NCBI GenBank assembly: GCA_905182035.1
Contig: CAJIZL010000017.1
Span: forward strand, 1-64,000
Reading direction: 5' to 3'
Source: Oceanospirillaceae bacterium ASP10-02a
GTDB taxonomy: Bacteria > Pseudomonadota > Gammaproteobacteria > Pseudomonadales > Balneatricaceae
DNA length: 64,000 nucleotides
Below the pieces are notes generated by a model. It was not told the DNA's origin, searched no databases, and was given only the letters and a program-made list of their open reading frames with translations. Shown piece after piece: positions 34,767 through 44,508 of this stretch (its first letter is position 1; every line of letters starts with the position of its first letter). Position numbers and translations under genes: made by a program.

Positions 34767-36056
34767 TTAATGAAGTTGCTCACGAGCGATGGCTCTATAG
34801 GCAATATCACGACGGCAAAATTTGCCTTCCCAGCTAACCTTATCGGCAAGTTCATAGGCTTTATGTTGGGCTTCGCCCACTGTATCACCAAGGGCCACAG
34901 CACACAGTACCCGACCACCGTTAGTCATCACCATGCCATCTTCATTGAGAGCAGTGCCAGCATGAAATATTTTACTGGCATTGCTCACTTCCTCTGGCAA
35001 GCTAATGACATGACCTTTAGGGTAATTGTCTGGGTAACCTTGGGCGGCCAGAACCACGCCTACCGCAGGGCGGTTATCCCAGTAGGCCATGGTTTGATCG
35101 AGTACACCCATGGTGCCTGCAATACAAAGTTCCACAATGCTGTTCTTAAGACGCATCATAATGGGTTGAGTTTCTGGGTCACCAAAACGGCAGTTAAATT
35201 CCAACACCTTAGGTGTGCCGTCGGTGGCGACCATGATGCCTGCGTACAGGAAACCCGTATACACATAACCATCGGCAGCCATGCCGTTAACGGTTGGCAT
35301 AATAACTTCATCCATAATGCGCTGGTGTAGCGCTGCGTCTACCACGGGAGCAGGTGAGTAGGCGCCCATGCCGCCAGTGTTAGGGCCTTGATCTCCATCG
35401 TCCCGTGCTTTGTGGTCTTGGCTAGAAGCCAGGGGCAGTACGTTTTTTCCATCGGCCATTACAATAAAGCTAGCTTCTTCGCCTACTAAAAATTCTTCAA
35501 TGACTACGCGGTTGCCTGCGTCACCAAAAGCGTTGCCTGCAAGCATGTCTTTAACCGCTGCGCAGGCTTGCTCTATCGTGTCGGCTAAAATGACGCCTTT
35601 GCCTGCAGCTAAACCGTCTGCTTTAACAACAATGGGAGCACCTTGAGTCTCGATGTATTCAACAGCGGGCGCAATCTCTGTAAAGGTTTCGTATGCCGCT
35701 GTAGGAATGTCATGACGCTTGAGGAAGTCTTTAGCAAAGGCTTTAGACCCTTCAAGCTGCGCGGCGCCTTGGGTTGGCCCAAAAATGTCCATGTCTGCAT
35801 CGCGGAATAGATCCACTACACCTGCAACTAGTGGCGCTTCTGGCCCTACAATTGTTAGGTCTACATTATTGCTCTTGGCAAAATCCAATAGACCTTCAAT
35901 GTCCATCACATTAATGTCCACATTTTCGGTTTTGTTTTCTAAGGCGGTGCCAGCATTGCCTGGGGCTACGAATATTTTGTGCACACCACGGTTTTTAGAG
36001 GCTTGCCATGCGAGTGCATGCTCGCGACCACCGCCACCGATAATTAATACATTCAT
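34767..36056 (-). CDS. purD: Phosphoribosylamine-glycine ligase
   Basis: ATP-grasp enzyme, second step of purine synthesis. 429 residues with MNVLIIGGGGREHALAW, VGPEAPLVAGVVD, ATP-grasp residues in VVKADGLAAGKGV, the DHKARDDGDQGPNTGGMGAYSPAP loop region and FNCRFGDPETQ. It lies 103 bp after purH in the standard purH-purD order. Confidence 0.97.
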   Translation of the reverse strand: MNVLIIGGGGREHALAWQASKNRGVHKIFVAPGNAGTALENKTENVDINVMDIEGLLDFAKSNNVDLTIVGPEAPLVAGVVDLFRDADMDIFGPTQGAAQLEGSKAFAKDFLKRHDIPTAAYETFTEIAPAVEYIETQGAPIVVKADGLAAGKGVILADTIEQACAAVKDMLAGNAFGDAGNRVVIEEFLVGEEASFIVMADGKNVLPLASSQDHKARDDGDQGPNTGGMGAYSPAPVVDAALHQRIMDEVIMPTVNGMAADGYVYTGFLYAGIMVATDGTPKVLEFNCRFGDPETQPIMMRLKNSIVELCIAGTMGVLDQTMAYWDNRPAVGVVLAAQGYPDNYPKGHVISLPEEVSNASKIFHAGTALNEDGMVMTNGGRVLCAVALGDTVGEAQHKAYELADKVSWEGKFCRRDIAYRAIAREQLH

Positions 36057-36159
36057 GTTCTTTCCTGTTGCGTAAGTTGCTACTTTATTTTGTCATTACC
36101 AATGCCCTGCACGGCTGCGCTCCTCGCAACGGCGAATTATGCTGAGTCTATCGGTGATG

Positions 36160-37719
36160 TTAATGACGGAAGTGGCGCATACCGGTAAATATCATGCTTA
36201 TGTTGTGTTCATTGGCTGCGGCAATGATTTCATCATCCCGCATAGAACCACCGGGTTGAATAATGGCGCTAATGCCCGCTTCTGCAGCAGCATCGATGCC
36301 ATCTCGGAAGGGGAAAAAGGCATCGGATGCCATTACTGAACCTTTTACTTCTAAGCCTTCATCACTTGCTTTGACACCAGCAATTTTAGCACTGTAAATT
36401 CGGCTCATTTGCCCTGCACCAACACCAATAGTCATGCCGTCTTTGCAATACACAATGGCATTAGATTTTACATATTTTGCTACTTTCCAAGCAAATTGTA
36501 GGTCGTGCATTTCTGCTTCAGTGGGCATACGCTCACTAACGATTTTTAGGTCGGCTTCAAGTATTTGGCCTAAGTCACGGTCTTGCACTAATAAGCCACC
36601 AGTGACGCGCTTGTAGTCTAGCTCTGCCACCCGTAAATGAGGTAAGTCGCCACAGCTTAGTACCCGAACATTGGGTTTGCGGGCTAAGGTTGCTTCTGCA
36701 GAAACGCTGACGCTTGGGGCAATAACCACTTCTACAAATTGCTGGTCGATAATGCGTTGAGCTGTGCCTGCATCCAGCTCACGGTTAAAGGCAATAATGC
36801 CCCCAAAGGCAGATGTGGAATCGGTGCTGTAGGCTTTTTCATAGGCTTCGGTGATGTTTTTACCCATGGCCACACCACAGGGGTTGGCATGTTTAACGAT
36901 GACACAAGCAGGGTCTTGGAAGGCTTTTACACATTCTATGGCGGCATCTGTATCGGCGATGTTGTTAAAAGAAAGCGCTTTACCTTGTACCTGGTGAGCC
37001 GTCGCTACACTGGCTTCTTTTGGTTCATGTTCAATATAGAAGGCGGCACTTTGATGTGGGTTTTCACCATAACGCATGTCCTGAACTTTTTTCAACTGAG
37101 TGTTAAATGTACGTGGGAATTTGGAGCTCGGATCTAGCTGAGCACCTAAATAATTAGCTATAGCGCCGTCATACATAGCTGTGTGTTCGAAGGCTTTACA
37201 GGCGAGATCTGTGCGTGTGGTTTGGCTTAGACCACCTGTGGCTGTGAGTTCTTCAAGGATGCCAGTGTAGTCACCAGAGTTAACCACGATTGCGACGTGT
37301 TTGTTGTTCTTCGCGGCCGAGCGCACCATGGTAGGGCCACCAATGTCGATGTTTTCGATGGCCATGTCTAAGGTGCAGTCATCACGTTCGATAGTAGTCT
37401 TAAAGGGATATAGATTCACTACCACTAGGTCAATCTCTTCGATGCCATGTTGCGCCATCACCGCATCGTCTTGGCCGCGGCGCCCTAAGATGCCACCGTG
37501 GATTTTTGGGTGTAATGTTTTCACTCGGCCGTCCATCATTTCTGGAAAACCGGTGTAATCAGACACTTCAACAGCAGCGATGCCCGCATCATTTAATAGT
37601 TTAAAGGTGCCTCCAGTGGAGAGGATTTCCACCCCAGATTGGCTCAGCTGTTGGGCGAATTCTACAATGCCCTGTTTGTCTGAAACGCTGATTAGGGCGC
37701 GGCGAATGGCGTGTGACAT
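36160..37719 (-). CDS. purH: Bifunctional AICAR transformylase / IMP cyclohydrolase
   Basis: Last two steps of IMP synthesis. The N-terminal MGS-like IMP cyclohydrolase domain covers about residues 1-200 ([41 protein letters not shown]). The C-terminal transformylase has KHANPCGVA and the [19 protein letters not shown] block. 519 residues, normal length. It follows fis, as in many Pseudomonas-like genomes. Confidence 0.97.
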   Translation of the reverse strand: MSHAIRRALISVSDKQGIVEFAQQLSQSGVEILSTGGTFKLLNDAGIAAVEVSDYTGFPEMMDGRVKTLHPKIHGGILGRRGQDDAVMAQHGIEEIDLVVVNLYPFKTTIERDDCTLDMAIENIDIGGPTMVRSAAKNNKHVAIVVNSGDYTGILEELTATGGLSQTTRTDLACKAFEHTAMYDGAIANYLGAQLDPSSKFPRTFNTQLKKVQDMRYGENPHQSAAFYIEHEPKEASVATAHQVQGKALSFNNIADTDAAIECVKAFQDPACVIVKHANPCGVAMGKNITEAYEKAYSTDSTSAFGGIIAFNRELDAGTAQRIIDQQFVEVVIAPSVSVSAEATLARKPNVRVLSCGDLPHLRVAELDYKRVTGGLLVQDRDLGQILEADLKIVSERMPTEAEMHDLQFAWKVAKYVKSNAIVYCKDGMTIGVGAGQMSRIYSAKIAGVKASDEGLEVKGSVMASDAFFPFRDGIDAAAEAGISAIIQPGGSMRDDEIIAAANEHNISMIFTGMRHFRH

Positions 37720-37754
37720 AATTCTATCCTTTTAACTGTGGAGTTTAGGGCTGT

Positions 37755-38081
37755 CTAAAGTAAATCGTACTGCTTTAATTTTTTGCGCAACGTGCCTCGG
37801 TTAAGGCCAAGTATCGCGGCCGCCTTAGACTGGTTATCCTGTGTGTGCTGCATGACGCACTCAAACAGTGGTGCTTCTACCTGTTGCATGAATAAATTAT
37901 ACAGTGCGCTAGTTTGCTGACCGTCGAGTTCGTTAAAATACTGAGTTAAAGATTGTTCAACACTTTGACGTAAAGACTGAGGTACTTGCCGCTGGTCGGC
38001 TTGGTGATCTTGGGCAACAGTTTGGTTGATGTCGGTGGCTTGGTGCATGCTGTTCATGGTGTTTTTGATGTTATAGCTCAT
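37755..38081 (-). CDS. fis: Nucleoid-associated regulator Fis
   Basis: A 108-residue DNA-bending protein that controls rRNA/tRNA promoters and site-specific recombination. The C-terminal helix-turn-helix is nearly canonical (DNQSKAAAILGLNRGTLRKKLKQY), preceded by the dimerisation helices (QYFNELDGQQTSALY). The first ~45 residues are Gln-rich and more variable. ATG at 38081 lies 4 bp beyond the dusB stop; the dusB-fis pair is conserved across Gammaproteobacteria. Confidence 0.96.
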   Translation of the reverse strand: MSYNIKNTMNSMHQATDINQTVAQDHQADQRQVPQSLRQSVEQSLTQYFNELDGQQTSALYNLFMQQVEAPLFECVMQHTQDNQSKAAAILGLNRGTLRKKLKQYDLL

Positions 38082-38085
38082 AGTA

Positions 38086-39081
38086 TTAAGCCGCCTGCTC
38101 TTCGGCGCTGGCAAAGTAGTGGTTTAAAAAGTCCAGTTGCTGCAGTTGGTTTTGTAATTGATTAAATGCTTTGCGCTGGGCAGGTTCTTGTTTCAGGTAC
38201 CAGCCCACATGTTTGCGGGCAATACGTGGACCCATGACTTCCCCATACAGGCCATACAAACCATACAGGTGTTGCTGTAATACATGCCAAACTAGGTTGT
38301 TGCTGGGTTTTTTCAGCGGTATACCATGCTTAAGGTAATAGTGCACTTGTTGGAATAACCAAGGGTTGCCTTGTGCTCCTCTACCTATCATAAGGCCATC
38401 GGCACCAGTATGAGAGAGGACATTGGCAGCATCTTCTACGGTGTTGATGTCACCGTTAGCGATCACAGGGATATCTAGGGCCTGTTTAATGGCTGCTATA
38501 GTGTCGTATTCTACGTCCCCTTTAAATCCACAAGCACGGGTTCGGCCATGCACAGCAAGGGCTTGGATGCCTGCGTCTTGGGCAATATTGGCAATATCCA
38601 AACCATTACGTTGGTCAGTGCTCCAACCCGTACGAATCTTTAATGTTACGGGTACGTCTACGGCGGAAACCACAGCCTTTAGTATGTCTTTAACTAATTC
38701 TGGTTCCCGGAGCAAGGCTGAACCTGCGGCTTTTTTGAGTACCTTTTTCGCAGGGCAGCCCATATTAATATCTATAATTTGAGCCCCTAGCATCACATTA
38801 GCTTGGGCAGCGTGAGCCATTTGAGCCGGATCATTACCGGCAATTTGCACGCTAATAGGGGTGCTGTCATCAGCATGGGGTAGGCGTCGTTGAGACTTTT
38901 GTGTATGCCACAAGGAGGTGTCGGAAGTGAGCATTTCGGCAACCACTAACCCCGCACCCAGTTGACGGCATAAATGCCGAAATGGGCGGTCAGTAATGCC
39001 TGCCATGGGTGCCAAAATCAAGCCGTTTTCAAGCTGATGGGGACCAATGGCAAAGCCGTGAATAACGCTAGAGTAATTCAT
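38086..39081 (-). CDS. dusB: tRNA-dihydrouridine synthase B
   Basis: FMN enzyme that reduces uridine to dihydrouridine in the tRNA D-loop. 331 residues with LAPMAGITDRPFR, VQIAGNDPAQMAHAAQ, the active-site Cys in INMGCPAKKV, VTLKIRTGW, VHGRTRACGF, PVIANGDI and GLMIGRGAQGNPW. First gene of the dusB-fis unit, with a strong promoter 60 bp upstream. Confidence 0.97.
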   Translation of the reverse strand: MNYSSVIHGFAIGPHQLENGLILAPMAGITDRPFRHLCRQLGAGLVVAEMLTSDTSLWHTQKSQRRLPHADDSTPISVQIAGNDPAQMAHAAQANVMLGAQIIDINMGCPAKKVLKKAAGSALLREPELVKDILKAVVSAVDVPVTLKIRTGWSTDQRNGLDIANIAQDAGIQALAVHGRTRACGFKGDVEYDTIAAIKQALDIPVIANGDINTVEDAANVLSHTGADGLMIGRGAQGNPWLFQQVHYYLKHGIPLKKPSNNLVWHVLQQHLYGLYGLYGEVMGPRIARKHVGWYLKQEPAQRKAFNQLQNQLQQLDFLNHYFASAEEQAA

Positions 39082-39140
39082 TACAAGTTAAAAAAATGCC
39101 TAAAATTTGCCAGAAATGAGTCTTTAAACTCAATCTAGCT

Positions 39141-39169
39141 ATTGTACGAGTTGTACAAAAAATGTTCAA
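39141..39169 (-). promoter_or_regulatory. dusB-fis promoter with overlapping inverted repeat
   Basis: On the minus strand TTGAAC (39169-39164) and TACAAT (39146-39141) are exactly 17 bp apart. TTGTAC-N5-GTACAA (39142-39158) overlaps the -10 and the spacer, the position of a repressor operator. Fis is known to repress its own operon in E. coli, but this perfect dyad does not look like the loose Fis consensus. Confidence 0.7.
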
Positions 39170-39225
39170 TTAATAAGCGTGATAACAGTTAAAAATATTA
39201 CCAAAATCACAGTAATAGTAAATAT

Positions 39226-39981
39226 CTAGTGTTGGTGTGCTGGTAATGCAAGATATTGCCACAGAGCAATACTAATGATGCCTAACAAACATATACCAAG
39301 CCATTGGCGTACTACTTGGGGATCACGCTTAAGCATTTGCCGATGGAACTTAAGGCCTAACATGTGACCGCAGGCGGTAGGTATAAGTAAGGCGAGTGAC
39401 CACTGCCATTGTAGATCCACCCCCGCGATGGCAAAGGCCAAAAGCTTGATCACGACGAGGATGAACCACAATACAAATAGGGTATCGCGATAGGCGGAGA
39501 TGGCCATTTTTCGCACGGCTACGGCAACAATAAGGGGTGCGCCAATGAGTGAAGTGCCGCTAAAATAGCCACCTAAGATATAAAGTAAACGGTCTACCCA
39601 TGGGGATTGACTGTTAATCTCCCATTTAATAATCCAAGTAACGGCGTAAAAACCGGTGATGGCATAGATAAAGATCACCATCCATTCGGTCGGCAAACTC
39701 AATAAACCAATGACACCTATGAGTTTGGGGATGATCATCCAAGTTAAGGATTCCCTCAGGAACTTACCATCTACGTGTTTGAAGCGTAAACCGGTGGTGA
39801 TGCCAGAAAAAATGAGAAGGTGGGTGGCAACAATAGGTAAAAAGAACAAGGGTTGGTCTGCTACCAATAACATGAGCGGTAAGCCTAGGGCTGCACCACC
39901 AAAACCAAGGCCTGCACGCACGAAACCAGACCAAACAAAAATGGCACTAATAGCAACAAGCTGCGCAGTACTAAAATCCAT
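39226..39981 (-). CDS. TSUP-family (TauE/SafE) membrane transporter
   Basis: A 251-residue protein with seven or eight hydrophobic segments. The first repeat has the family-like GFVRAGLGFGGAALGLPLML and the second has GGYFSGTSLIGAPLIVA. TSUP proteins export sulfite, sulfoacetate or other organosulfonates; the substrate here is unknown. The start lies 6 bp after prmA on the same strand, so it is probably cotranscribed with it. It separates prmA from dusB, which are usually adjacent. Confidence 0.85.
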   Translation of the reverse strand: MDFSTAQLVAISAIFVWSGFVRAGLGFGGAALGLPLMLLVADQPLFFLPIVATHLLIFSGITTGLRFKHVDGKFLRESLTWMIIPKLIGVIGLLSLPTEWMVIFIYAITGFYAVTWIIKWEINSQSPWVDRLLYILGGYFSGTSLIGAPLIVAVAVRKMAISAYRDTLFVLWFILVVIKLLAFAIAGVDLQWQWSLALLIPTACGHMLGLKFHRQMLKRDPQVVRQWLGICLLGIISIALWQYLALPAHQH

Positions 39982-39987
39982 GGTGTA

Positions 39988-40881
39988 TTAGCGCTTTTGT
40001 CCGTCAATACGTACCCACTCGTCTTTAGTGACGACAGTGTGCATATCAAACCATGGCTCGTAAGCTTCTATAACGGCATTAGCCTGGTGTTCAAGAATAC
40101 CAGACAAAGCAATTAAACCGGCTGGCTTGGTGAGTTCAGCCAGACGAGCGGCCATCTCGATTAGTGGGCCAGCTAGAATGTTGGCAAGTACCACATCTAC
40201 GGCCTTGTTAGGGGCTTTTTCAGGCAAAAAAACGGGAATTTTTTCAGCTCCAATACCGTTGCGCTGGGCGTTGTCTATGGTGGCCGTTAACGCTTGGGTA
40301 TCGTTGTCTACGCCAACCACGTGTTCCGCTCCCATAAGTATTGCGCTAATAGCTAAAATGCCGGAGCCACAACCGTAATCAATAACGGTTTTGTCTTGCC
40401 AGTCTTGCTGGGCAATCCACTGCAGGCATAATGCTGTGGTGGGGTGGCTGCCAGTGCCAAAGGCTAGGCCTGGATCCAGCATAAGGTTGGCGGCCGTCGG
40501 GTCTGGTGCAGGTTTCCAGCTTGGGCAAACCCAAAGGCGTTGGCCAAATTGAATGGGTTCAAAACGATCCATCCATTCTCTTTCCCAATCTTTGTCTTCT
40601 AGAATCTCCAGTTTGTGGCTTGGAAATGTAGTATTTGGAAAAGCTTCTTGCCAACCGTTGCCTAAGTAATCTAGCAGTACATCACCGTCTGTGTCGGCTT
40701 CAAATAAACCCATCACGCGAGTATCTTGCCACAAAGGTGTAGTGCCTTTAATTGGCTCAAATACGGGTTGGTCTGCTCCATCTAGCATGCTAACAGCGCC
40801 GGCACCGCATAGCAGTAGCATGTCCTCTAAAAATTCAGAGTTTTCAGGAGTAGAAGATAAGGTAATTTGAACCCAAGGCAT
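39988..40881 (-). CDS. prmA: Ribosomal protein L11 methyltransferase
   Basis: Trimethylates several positions of L11. 297 residues. An N-terminal substrate-recognition domain (MPWVQITL, DKDWEREWMDRFEP) is followed by a SAM-binding domain with DPGLAFGTGSHPTT, VIDYGCGSGILAI and the catalytic-loop VLANILAGPL. Upstream lies the terminator of the accBC operon, so prmA has its own promoter or depends on read-through. Confidence 0.96.
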   Translation of the reverse strand: MPWVQITLSSTPENSEFLEDMLLLCGAGAVSMLDGADQPVFEPIKGTTPLWQDTRVMGLFEADTDGDVLLDYLGNGWQEAFPNTTFPSHKLEILEDKDWEREWMDRFEPIQFGQRLWVCPSWKPAPDPTAANLMLDPGLAFGTGSHPTTALCLQWIAQQDWQDKTVIDYGCGSGILAISAILMGAEHVVGVDNDTQALTATIDNAQRNGIGAEKIPVFLPEKAPNKAVDVVLANILAGPLIEMAARLAELTKPAGLIALSGILEHQANAVIEAYEPWFDMHTVVTKDEWVRIDGQKR

Positions 40882-40923
40882 TTTTTGATATCTCTAAGCT
40901 ATTGCACTTAATATTTTGGCGTT

Positions 40924-40976
40924 AAAAAAGGGCTCAAGCTTGTCATTTACTTAATGTAAACTCCTCGCTTTCGCCC
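40924..40976 (-). terminator. Terminator after aroQ-accB-accC
   Basis: On the minus strand GGGC-GA-AAGC pairs with GCTT-GA-GCCC, leaving a tandem G-A/A-G internal site. The arm encloses a smaller TTTAC/GTAAA hairpin, and the structure is followed directly by TTTTTT (40929-40924). It lies about 100 bp after the accC stop and 43 bp before prmA, so it could also act as a prmA leader element. Confidence 0.65.
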
Positions 40977-41072
40977 TCTTTTGCCTTGACCTATGGGTGC
41001 TTATGACGCTTGCAATGGTCACATCAGCGACCTTAGTTAGATCTTGGCTTGGGATAGACACAGAAGCAAGGC

Positions 41073-42413
41073 TTAGAGGCCTAACTTCTTCTCTAGGTAG
41101 TGGATATTGACGCCTCCTTCAGCAAAAAGAGCATCTCGCACAATTTCTTTTTGTAGAGGGATATTGGTTTTAATGCCATCGATAATCATTTCATCCAAAG
41201 CCACTTCCATGCGTTTTAACGCTTCTTTTCGTGTAGGTGCATGGGTGATAACTTTAGCAATCATTGAATCGTAGAAGGGCGGCACGGTGTAACCACTGTA
41301 GATGTGTGAATCTACCCGCACACCTAAACCACCTGGGGCGTGAAACTGAGTCACTTTACCCGGGCTTGGCATAAAGGTCTTAGCATCTTCTGCGTTGATG
41401 CGACATTCGAAGGCATGACCTTCAATAACCACATCTTCTTGCTTCACTGACAGTGGAAAACCGCTAGCAATGCGCAACTGTTCTTTGATGATGTCTACGC
41501 CAGTGATCATTTCTGTCACAGGATGCTCCACCTGAACACGGGTGTTCATTTCTATGAAGTAGAAACCACCGTCTTCATACAAGAATTCAAACGTGCCCGC
41601 ACCACGGTAACCAATTTCAAGACAGGCATCAGTACAGCTCTTAAGTACTTGGGCTCGGGCTGTTGCGTCCATGTGTGGCGCAGGAGCTTCTTCAACCACT
41701 TTTTGATGGCGACGCTGCATAGAACAATCACGATCATACAGGTGGATTACGCCACCTTGGCCATCGGCCAGAATTTGTACTTCTACATGGCGTGGGTTCT
41801 CTAGGAACTTTTCCATATACACGACGTCGTTACCAAAAGCGCCTTTGGCTTCTGCTTTGGTTACGAAAATGGAATTGATAAGGGCTGCTTCACTGTGCAC
41901 AACACGCATGCCGCGGCCGCCACCGCCCGCCGATGCTTTAATAATCACAGGGTAGCCAATTTGCTTGGCAATGCGCATGGTACGCTCTGCGTCATCGTCT
42001 AGGGGGCCGTCAGAGCCTGGTACTGTGGGCACGCCTGATTGCTGCATGGCTTTGATAGCGGCAACTTTATCACCCATTATGCGAATGGTGGCTGCAGTTG
42101 GTCCAATAAAGGTAAAACCACTACTTTCTACCATTTCTGCAAAGTCTGCATTTTCTGCTAAGAAACCATAGCCTGGGTGGATACCCGTGGCATCTGTGAC
42201 TTCTGCAGCAGATAAAATACGTGGAATGTTTAAATAGCTTTCGGTAGACGAGTTTGGGCCGATACATACTGCTTCATCAGCTAAACGCACGTGCATTAAG
42301 TCTTTGTCTGCTGTGGAGTGTACCGCTACGGTCTTAATGCCTAATTCTTTACAGGCTCGTAAAATACGTAGGGCAATTTCTCCACGGTTAGCAATAACAA
42401 CTTTTTCTAACAT
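41073..42413 (-). CDS. accC: Acetyl-CoA carboxylase, biotin carboxylase subunit
   Basis: Carboxylates the biotin on AccB with ATP and bicarbonate, committing carbon to fatty acids. 446 residues (E. coli 449) in the ATP-grasp carboxylase order: [68 protein letters not shown] and [16 protein letters not shown]. Preceded by accB with a 14-bp gap. Confidence 0.98.
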   Translation of the reverse strand: MLEKVVIANRGEIALRILRACKELGIKTVAVHSTADKDLMHVRLADEAVCIGPNSSTESYLNIPRILSAAEVTDATGIHPGYGFLAENADFAEMVESSGFTFIGPTAATIRIMGDKVAAIKAMQQSGVPTVPGSDGPLDDDAERTMRIAKQIGYPVIIKASAGGGGRGMRVVHSEAALINSIFVTKAEAKGAFGNDVVYMEKFLENPRHVEVQILADGQGGVIHLYDRDCSMQRRHQKVVEEAPAPHMDATARAQVLKSCTDACLEIGYRGAGTFEFLYEDGGFYFIEMNTRVQVEHPVTEMITGVDIIKEQLRIASGFPLSVKQEDVVIEGHAFECRINAEDAKTFMPSPGKVTQFHAPGGLGVRVDSHIYSGYTVPPFYDSMIAKVITHAPTRKEALKRMEVALDEMIIDGIKTNIPLQKEIVRDALFAEGGVNIHYLEKKLGL

Positions 42414-42427
42414 AGGGTGCTCCGGCC

Positions 42428-42889
42428 TTAGGCGATGGTGACCAGAGGTTGATCAAATTCAACAGCTTCGCCGTCTTCAACCAAGATAGCGGTAATGGTA
42501 CCGGACTTGTCAGCTTCAATTTGGTTCATCATTTTCATAGCTTCGATGATACAAATGACGTCACCTTCTTTAACTGTTTGGCCTACTTCAGAAAATGCTG
42601 GTGCACCTGGTGATGGGCAGCGATAAAAGGTGCCAACCATAGGCGATGCCACAGCGTGCCCGCTGATTTCTGGTGTGCTTGGTGCAGCAGCAACCGGCGC
42701 CGCAACTGCCGCAACTGGAGCAGCTTGCATCACTGGAGCGGCTTGCATGACTGGCGCAGCGGCAGCCATCATCATCGCCGACGAGGCGCGGCTAATACGT
42801 ACGGACTCTTCACCTTCTTTGATTTCAATTTCGTTAATGTCAGACTCTTCTAGCAACTCGATGAGTTTTTTAACTTTACGAATATCCAT
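42428..42889 (-). CDS. accB: Acetyl-CoA carboxylase, biotin carboxyl carrier subunit
   Basis: 153 residues. The N-terminal domain is followed by an Ala/Pro-rich flexible linker (repeats of PVMQAAPV) and the biotinyl domain, in which Lys of EAMKMMNQ is the biotin attachment site; [18 protein letters not shown] gives the typical thumb region. It moves carboxybiotin between AccC and AccAD. It lies 30 bp after aroQ. Confidence 0.97.
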   Translation of the reverse strand: MDIRKVKKLIELLEESDINEIEIKEGEESVRISRASSAMMMAAAAPVMQAAPVMQAAPVAAVAAPVAAAPSTPEISGHAVASPMVGTFYRCPSPGAPAFSEVGQTVKEGDVICIIEAMKMMNQIEADKSGTITAILVEDGEAVEFDQPLVTIA

Positions 42890-42919
42890 GGGATCTCTCT
42901 ATAAATTTTGCAATGATAA

Positions 42920-43360
42920 TTAACTGCTCAAACGGCCAATGGCGGCGTCTATAGCAAAATGGTAGCCGTCAGCACCTAGGCCGCAGATTACGCCCTCGGC
43001 AATGTCAGATAAATAAGAATGATGGCGAAAAGTTTCGCGCTGATGCACATTGCTTAAATGTACTTCAATAAAAGGGATGTTCACTCCAAGCATTGCATCA
43101 CGAAGTGCTACACTAGTATGTGTATAAGCAGCGGGGTTAATAATGATAAATTGCACGCCCTGTTCAGGTGCTTGATGTACCGCTTCTACGAGTTCGTGCT
43201 CGGCGTTACTTTGTGTGCAGTCTAAAGATACACCAGCTTGCTGGCATTGAGAATGGCATTGAGACTCTATTTGCGCCAAGGTTAGAGTGCCGTAAATGCC
43301 AGGTTCTCTTTTACCAAGGAGGTTAAGGTTGGGGCCATTAAGTAGCAGAATCTGTGCCAT
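42920..43360 (-). CDS. aroQ: 3-dehydroquinate dehydratase, type II
   Basis: Shikimate pathway dehydratase of 146 residues with [20 protein letters not shown] (catalytic Tyr), the [19 protein letters not shown] block with the Asn/His region, and [19 protein letters not shown]. First gene of aroQ-accB-accC, a common arrangement in Gammaproteobacteria. It feeds chorismate, the substrate of TrpE. Confidence 0.97.
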   Translation of the reverse strand: MAQILLLNGPNLNLLGKREPGIYGTLTLAQIESQCHSQCQQAGVSLDCTQSNAEHELVEAVHQAPEQGVQFIIINPAAYTHTSVALRDAMLGVNIPFIEVHLSNVHQRETFRHHSYLSDIAEGVICGLGADGYHFAIDAAIGRLSS

Positions 43361-43406
43361 TAAATACTTTCCATTGCTGCAACAAATTAATGAAGTTGAT
43401 GGAAGA

Positions 43407-43415
43407 TGATAGCAG
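43407..43415 (-). promoter_or_regulatory. Extended -10 promoter of aroQ-accBC
   Basis: On the minus strand TGC (43415-43413) directly precedes TATCAT (43412-43407), an extended -10. It lies 47 bp before the aroQ ATG. The -35 is weak, as is common for extended -10 promoters. Confidence 0.5.
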
Positions 43416-43517
43416 GTTGGTAGGATTTTGCCGAAGTTTTTGTACTTTATTTAGTCCTAGAGGAGTCTTCTCGCGTCTGTTACTCTTAAGGGTGTAAATT
43501 ATTTCGGATTCAATTTT

Positions 43518-44459
43518 ATGACGTTGCCATACCTCCAACCTCTATTCAGACCTCGGGCTGTTATTGCGGTAAATGTGTTTTTAATGCTTACAGCCTGCGC
43601 TACCCAGCCACCAATTAGCTCTGAGGCAGTTCCTGTTGTAAACGATCAGGTTGTAGATAGGTCCTTAATACCAACCTCAGAACTGTCTTTAACCACGCCG
43701 TCAGAACTGTCTTTAACCACGCCGTCAGAACTGACTTTAACCACGCCGTCCAATATCAAACCAGTGGTACCGGTTGTTTCTGTAGCTAATAAAACCACGC
43801 CTGTGGCTGTGCAATCTAGTAACAAGCCTACTGATAGCATTGCTTTTTGGTTAGGCGAAGCCGGTTGGGCCTTTGAGCAAGATAAATTAACCACTCCTAC
43901 GGGTGAAAGTGCATACTATTATTTAACTAGAGTGTTAACGAAAGAACCTCGTAACCCTCAAGCATTAGCAGCCTTGGAAAAAATCGTTCAGCGCTATTAT
44001 GAATTATTACAAGCTAGCCTTACCAACGGTAAGGTGCAGCAAGCACGAGTTTTTTTGTCTCGAGCTAAAAAGGTCATGCCTAAGCATGGCCAGTTAACTA
44101 CTATGAGAAAGTTGATAGAGAGCCATGCCGTTAAGCCGCAAGTGGCGGTGGGGGGTGGGCCAGAAACCGCAGTACCGGTCATGCGTAACCAAAAGCTACT
44201 TTTACCGACTACGCTTATAGATCAGCAGGATGATCGACTAGCTCAGTGGTTAGTGGTGGTGGCGCAAAAAGCCCAAAATTTGCAGGCCACTATGCTGATT
44301 GTGGCACCTAAGGACGTTCAGGCGCGCTGGGTATATCAAACCATGAATAGTGCAGATCCAGAGCAACGAATTAGGGCTAATATTAAACATAGTCAGCCGG
44401 CACGTTTAGAGGTTAACTACCTTGCTCGCAAAGATGAACTTCAAGCTTACTCCAACTAA
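43518..44459 (+). CDS. Predicted lipoprotein with 8-residue tandem repeats
   Basis: A 313-residue protein of no family I can name. The hydrophobic N-terminus ends in LTAC with Cys27 as the likely lipidated residue. It continues with three tandem copies of the 8-residue unit SELSLTTP/SELTLTTP and a Pro/Val/Thr-rich linker. A helical TPR-like central part follows (GWAFEQDKLTTP, AYYYLTRVLTKEPRNPQALAALEKIV, ARVFLSRAKKVMP), and then a C-terminal domain of about 90 residues. It is followed by a DUF2333 gene after 83 bp; the two may work together at the envelope. It is divergent from aroQ. Confidence 0.7.
   Translation: MTLPYLQPLFRPRAVIAVNVFLMLTACATQPPISSEAVPVVNDQVVDRSLIPTSELSLTTPSELSLTTPSELTLTTPSNIKPVVPVVSVANKTTPVAVQSSNKPTDSIAFWLGEAGWAFEQDKLTTPTGESAYYYLTRVLTKEPRNPQALAALEKIVQRYYELLQASLTNGKVQQARVFLSRAKKVMPKHGQLTTMRKLIESHAVKPQVAVGGGPETAVPVMRNQKLLLPTTLIDQQDDRLAQWLVVVAQKAQNLQATMLIVAPKDVQARWVYQTMNSADPEQRIRANIKHSQPARLEVNYLARKDELQAYSN
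43677..43748 (+). repeat. Three tandem 24-bp units inside lipoprotein gene
   Basis: Units at 43677-43700 and 43701-43724 are identical; the third (43725-43748) differs by one base (T to A), changing Ser to Thr. Near-identity indicates recent slippage or unequal exchange. The length is a multiple of three, so copy-number change keeps the frame. Confidence 0.95.
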
Positions 44460-44508
44460 CACCATATAAGTTCGAGTTCTAGGGGCGATATGAAAGACTA
44501 TATACAAG

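Noticed and set aside
34770-35330. Long plus-strand frame of 186 codons.
   Set aside because: It lies wholly opposite purD, whose assignment is secure, and shows no domain features.
42630-42923. Ala/Thr/Gly-rich plus-strand frame of 97 codons.
   Set aside because: It is the antisense of the Ala/Pro-rich linker of accB; the composition follows from that.
43676-43748. Tandem units as a CRISPR array.
   Set aside because: The 24-bp units abut with no spacers and lie in frame inside a coding sequence.
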